Positions 31,419-32,219 of a stretch of DNA of 32,219 nucleotides are shown one piece after another. A model generated the notes under the pieces. The model was not told the origin of the DNA. It did no database searches and saw only the letters and a list, made by a program, of their open reading frames with translations. Source of the DNA: an uncultured Lachnospiraceae bacterium (GTDB lineage: Bacteria > Bacillota > Clostridia > Lachnospirales > Lachnospiraceae); NCBI GenBank assembly GCA_948473115.1, contig CAOKWI010000053.1, positions 1-32,219 on the forward strand. Direction: 5' to 3'. The position numbers were made by a program, and so were the translations under genes. Numbering within the stretch: position 1 is the first letter of the stretch; each line of letters begins with the position of its first letter.

Positions 31419-32102
31419 ATGAATACAGAACTTATTATGGACTACTTATCGTCATTAAGCATGAATAATAACCGTGAATGGTATCATGCAAACAAGGAAG
31501 AATACAAAAAGGCAAATGCTGAATTTGAAAAACTGCTGCAGACGTTGATACTGGAAATCGGTAAATTTGACAGCAGCATTCTCCATAACAATCCGAAGGA
31601 CCTTACGTTCAAGCTTGTCAGGGACACCCGGTTCAGCCATGACAAATCGCCCTACAACCCCGCATTCCGCGCCCACATTTCCCCGCAGGGGAAGCTGCCC
31701 GTTCCCGTCGGGTACTATCTCATGATAAAGCCGGACAATCAGTCCTTTCTGGGCGGCGGATTATTTGCGGACATGTTTAAGGACGCAACAGCGATGGTAC
31801 GGGATTATATCGCCGGAAACGGCGAAGAATGGGAACGGATCCTTCACGAGCCGGATTTTGAAAAATATTTCACTGTACAGGGCTCCGCGCTGAAGAATGT
31901 TCCCGCAGGATACGAGAAAGAACACCCTCAGGCGGACTATCTGAAATACAAAAGCTGGTATCTGGAATATCCGCTGACAGACGAAGAAGTGAAGGATGCG
32001 GAGGCATTTTTGGCAAAGGCAGCCAGGCTTTTCCAGATCATGAAGCCCTTTAACGACTATCTGAACAAGGCGCTTGCCGGCTTCCAGATGCCGTCCAGAT
32101 AA
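31419..32102 (+). CDS. DUF2461 domain-containing protein
   Basis: A 227-residue soluble protein matching the DUF2461/TIGR02453 pattern: LSSLSMNNNREWYHANKEEYKKA, then LTFKLVRDTRFSHDKSPYNPAFRAHISPQGK, then GYYLMIKPDNQSFLGGGLF, and a helical C-terminus (YLKYKSWYLEYPLTDEEV). The function is unknown across the family. AAAGGAG lies 10 bp before the ATG, and the gene begins 15 bp after the sigma-factor tail stop, so the two are probably cotranscribed. Confidence 0.92.
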   Translation: MNTELIMDYLSSLSMNNNREWYHANKEEYKKANAEFEKLLQTLILEIGKFDSSILHNNPKDLTFKLVRDTRFSHDKSPYNPAFRAHISPQGKLPVPVGYYLMIKPDNQSFLGGGLFADMFKDATAMVRDYIAGNGEEWERILHEPDFEKYFTVQGSALKNVPAGYEKEHPQADYLKYKSWYLEYPLTDEEVKDAEAFLAKAARLFQIMKPFNDYLNKALAGFQMPSR

Positions 32103-32117
32103 CGAAGCGCTGTGAAA

Positions 32118-32145
32118 AGCCCGCAAGCATTCACATTTGCGGGCT
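32118..32145 (+). terminator. Rho-independent terminator after the DUF2461 gene
   Basis: AGCCCGCAA and TTGCGGGCT pair perfectly (9 bp) around a 10-nt loop, 15 bp after the stop, followed by CTTCCTCGCTT. The last 70 bases of the window show nothing further. Confidence 0.75.
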
Positions 32146-32219
32146 CTTCCTCGCTTAAAGTCAACCTAGTACATCATTGCATTAATTCCTGAGTAATCAG
32201 CACTCGCTGTTCACGCCAT

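Overview
The window looks like chromosomal DNA from a spore-forming gut Clostridium relative, most likely Lachnospiraceae (inference). The grounds are the roughly 50% GC content, strong AGGAGG-type ribosome binding sites, a SleC-like spore cortex-lytic protein, CotH-type kinases, a YtrA-like GntR/ABC operon, a UxuA/UxuB uronate operon, and a sigma factor with a C-terminal Cys-rich tail of a kind I recall from Firmicutes. There is no rRNA, tRNA, CRISPR array, phage module or complete insertion sequence.

Layout. 1-451 is a composite repeat element. 448-2403 (-) is a GntR regulator with an ABC ATPase and permease, behind a clear promoter and operator. 2609-3892 (+) is SleC-like. 4099-11150 (-) is a probable operon, in transcription order: CotH kinase 2, a chain of ATGA-coupled micro-ORFs, DUF4956 membrane protein, VTC/CYTH polyphosphate-polymerase-like protein, a COG3581/HgdB-like Fe-S protein, a possible 35-aa ORF, and CotH kinase 1. 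11217-12122 (-) is an AraC regulator, separated from uxuA-uxuB (12588-15297, +) by a long polypyrimidine tandem repeat. 15401-15596 is a MITE-like element with perfect ends and target duplication. 15704-17380 (+) is an ABC exporter half-transporter. 17496-23448 (-) holds a membrane-bound SpeE-like protein, a CobD-like PLP enzyme, an S24/S26 peptidase, a metallophosphoesterase and a ParB-like/BMP fusion. 23634-26315 (+) is a large lipoprotein with a repeat-containing N-terminus. 26334-30334 (-) holds a coiled-coil membrane protein, an arabinose/fucose-isomerase-like enzyme, an ArsB/NhaD-like permease and a GNAT acetyltransferase. 30551-32102 (+) holds a sigma factor split by a frameshift in a run of nine A, then a DUF2461 protein.

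Three signals stand out. (1) A dispersed intergenic repeat family with terminal inverted repeat GTAACAGTTCAG occurs at eight loci (or decayed ends) in 32 kb. Three copies are flanked by perfect or 7/8 8-bp direct repeats, which together with the GTAA end suggests mobilisation by an IS66-type transposase supplied elsewhere. (2) The CotH-DUF4956-VTC-COG3581 operon has duplicated CotH genes at its two ends and four consecutive ATGA stop/start overlaps between CotH2 and DUF4956. (3) The sigma factor's conserved C-terminal tail is displaced to another frame at A9, which suggests slippage, phase variation or recent decay.

Functionally, the uronate operon with its AraC regulator fits pectin or glucuronide use. 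The CotH operon fits protein phosphorylation and polyphosphate chemistry at the membrane or spore surface. The sigma factor probably regulates itself from an ECF-like promoter. All functional statements come from motif recognition by eye; no database search was run.
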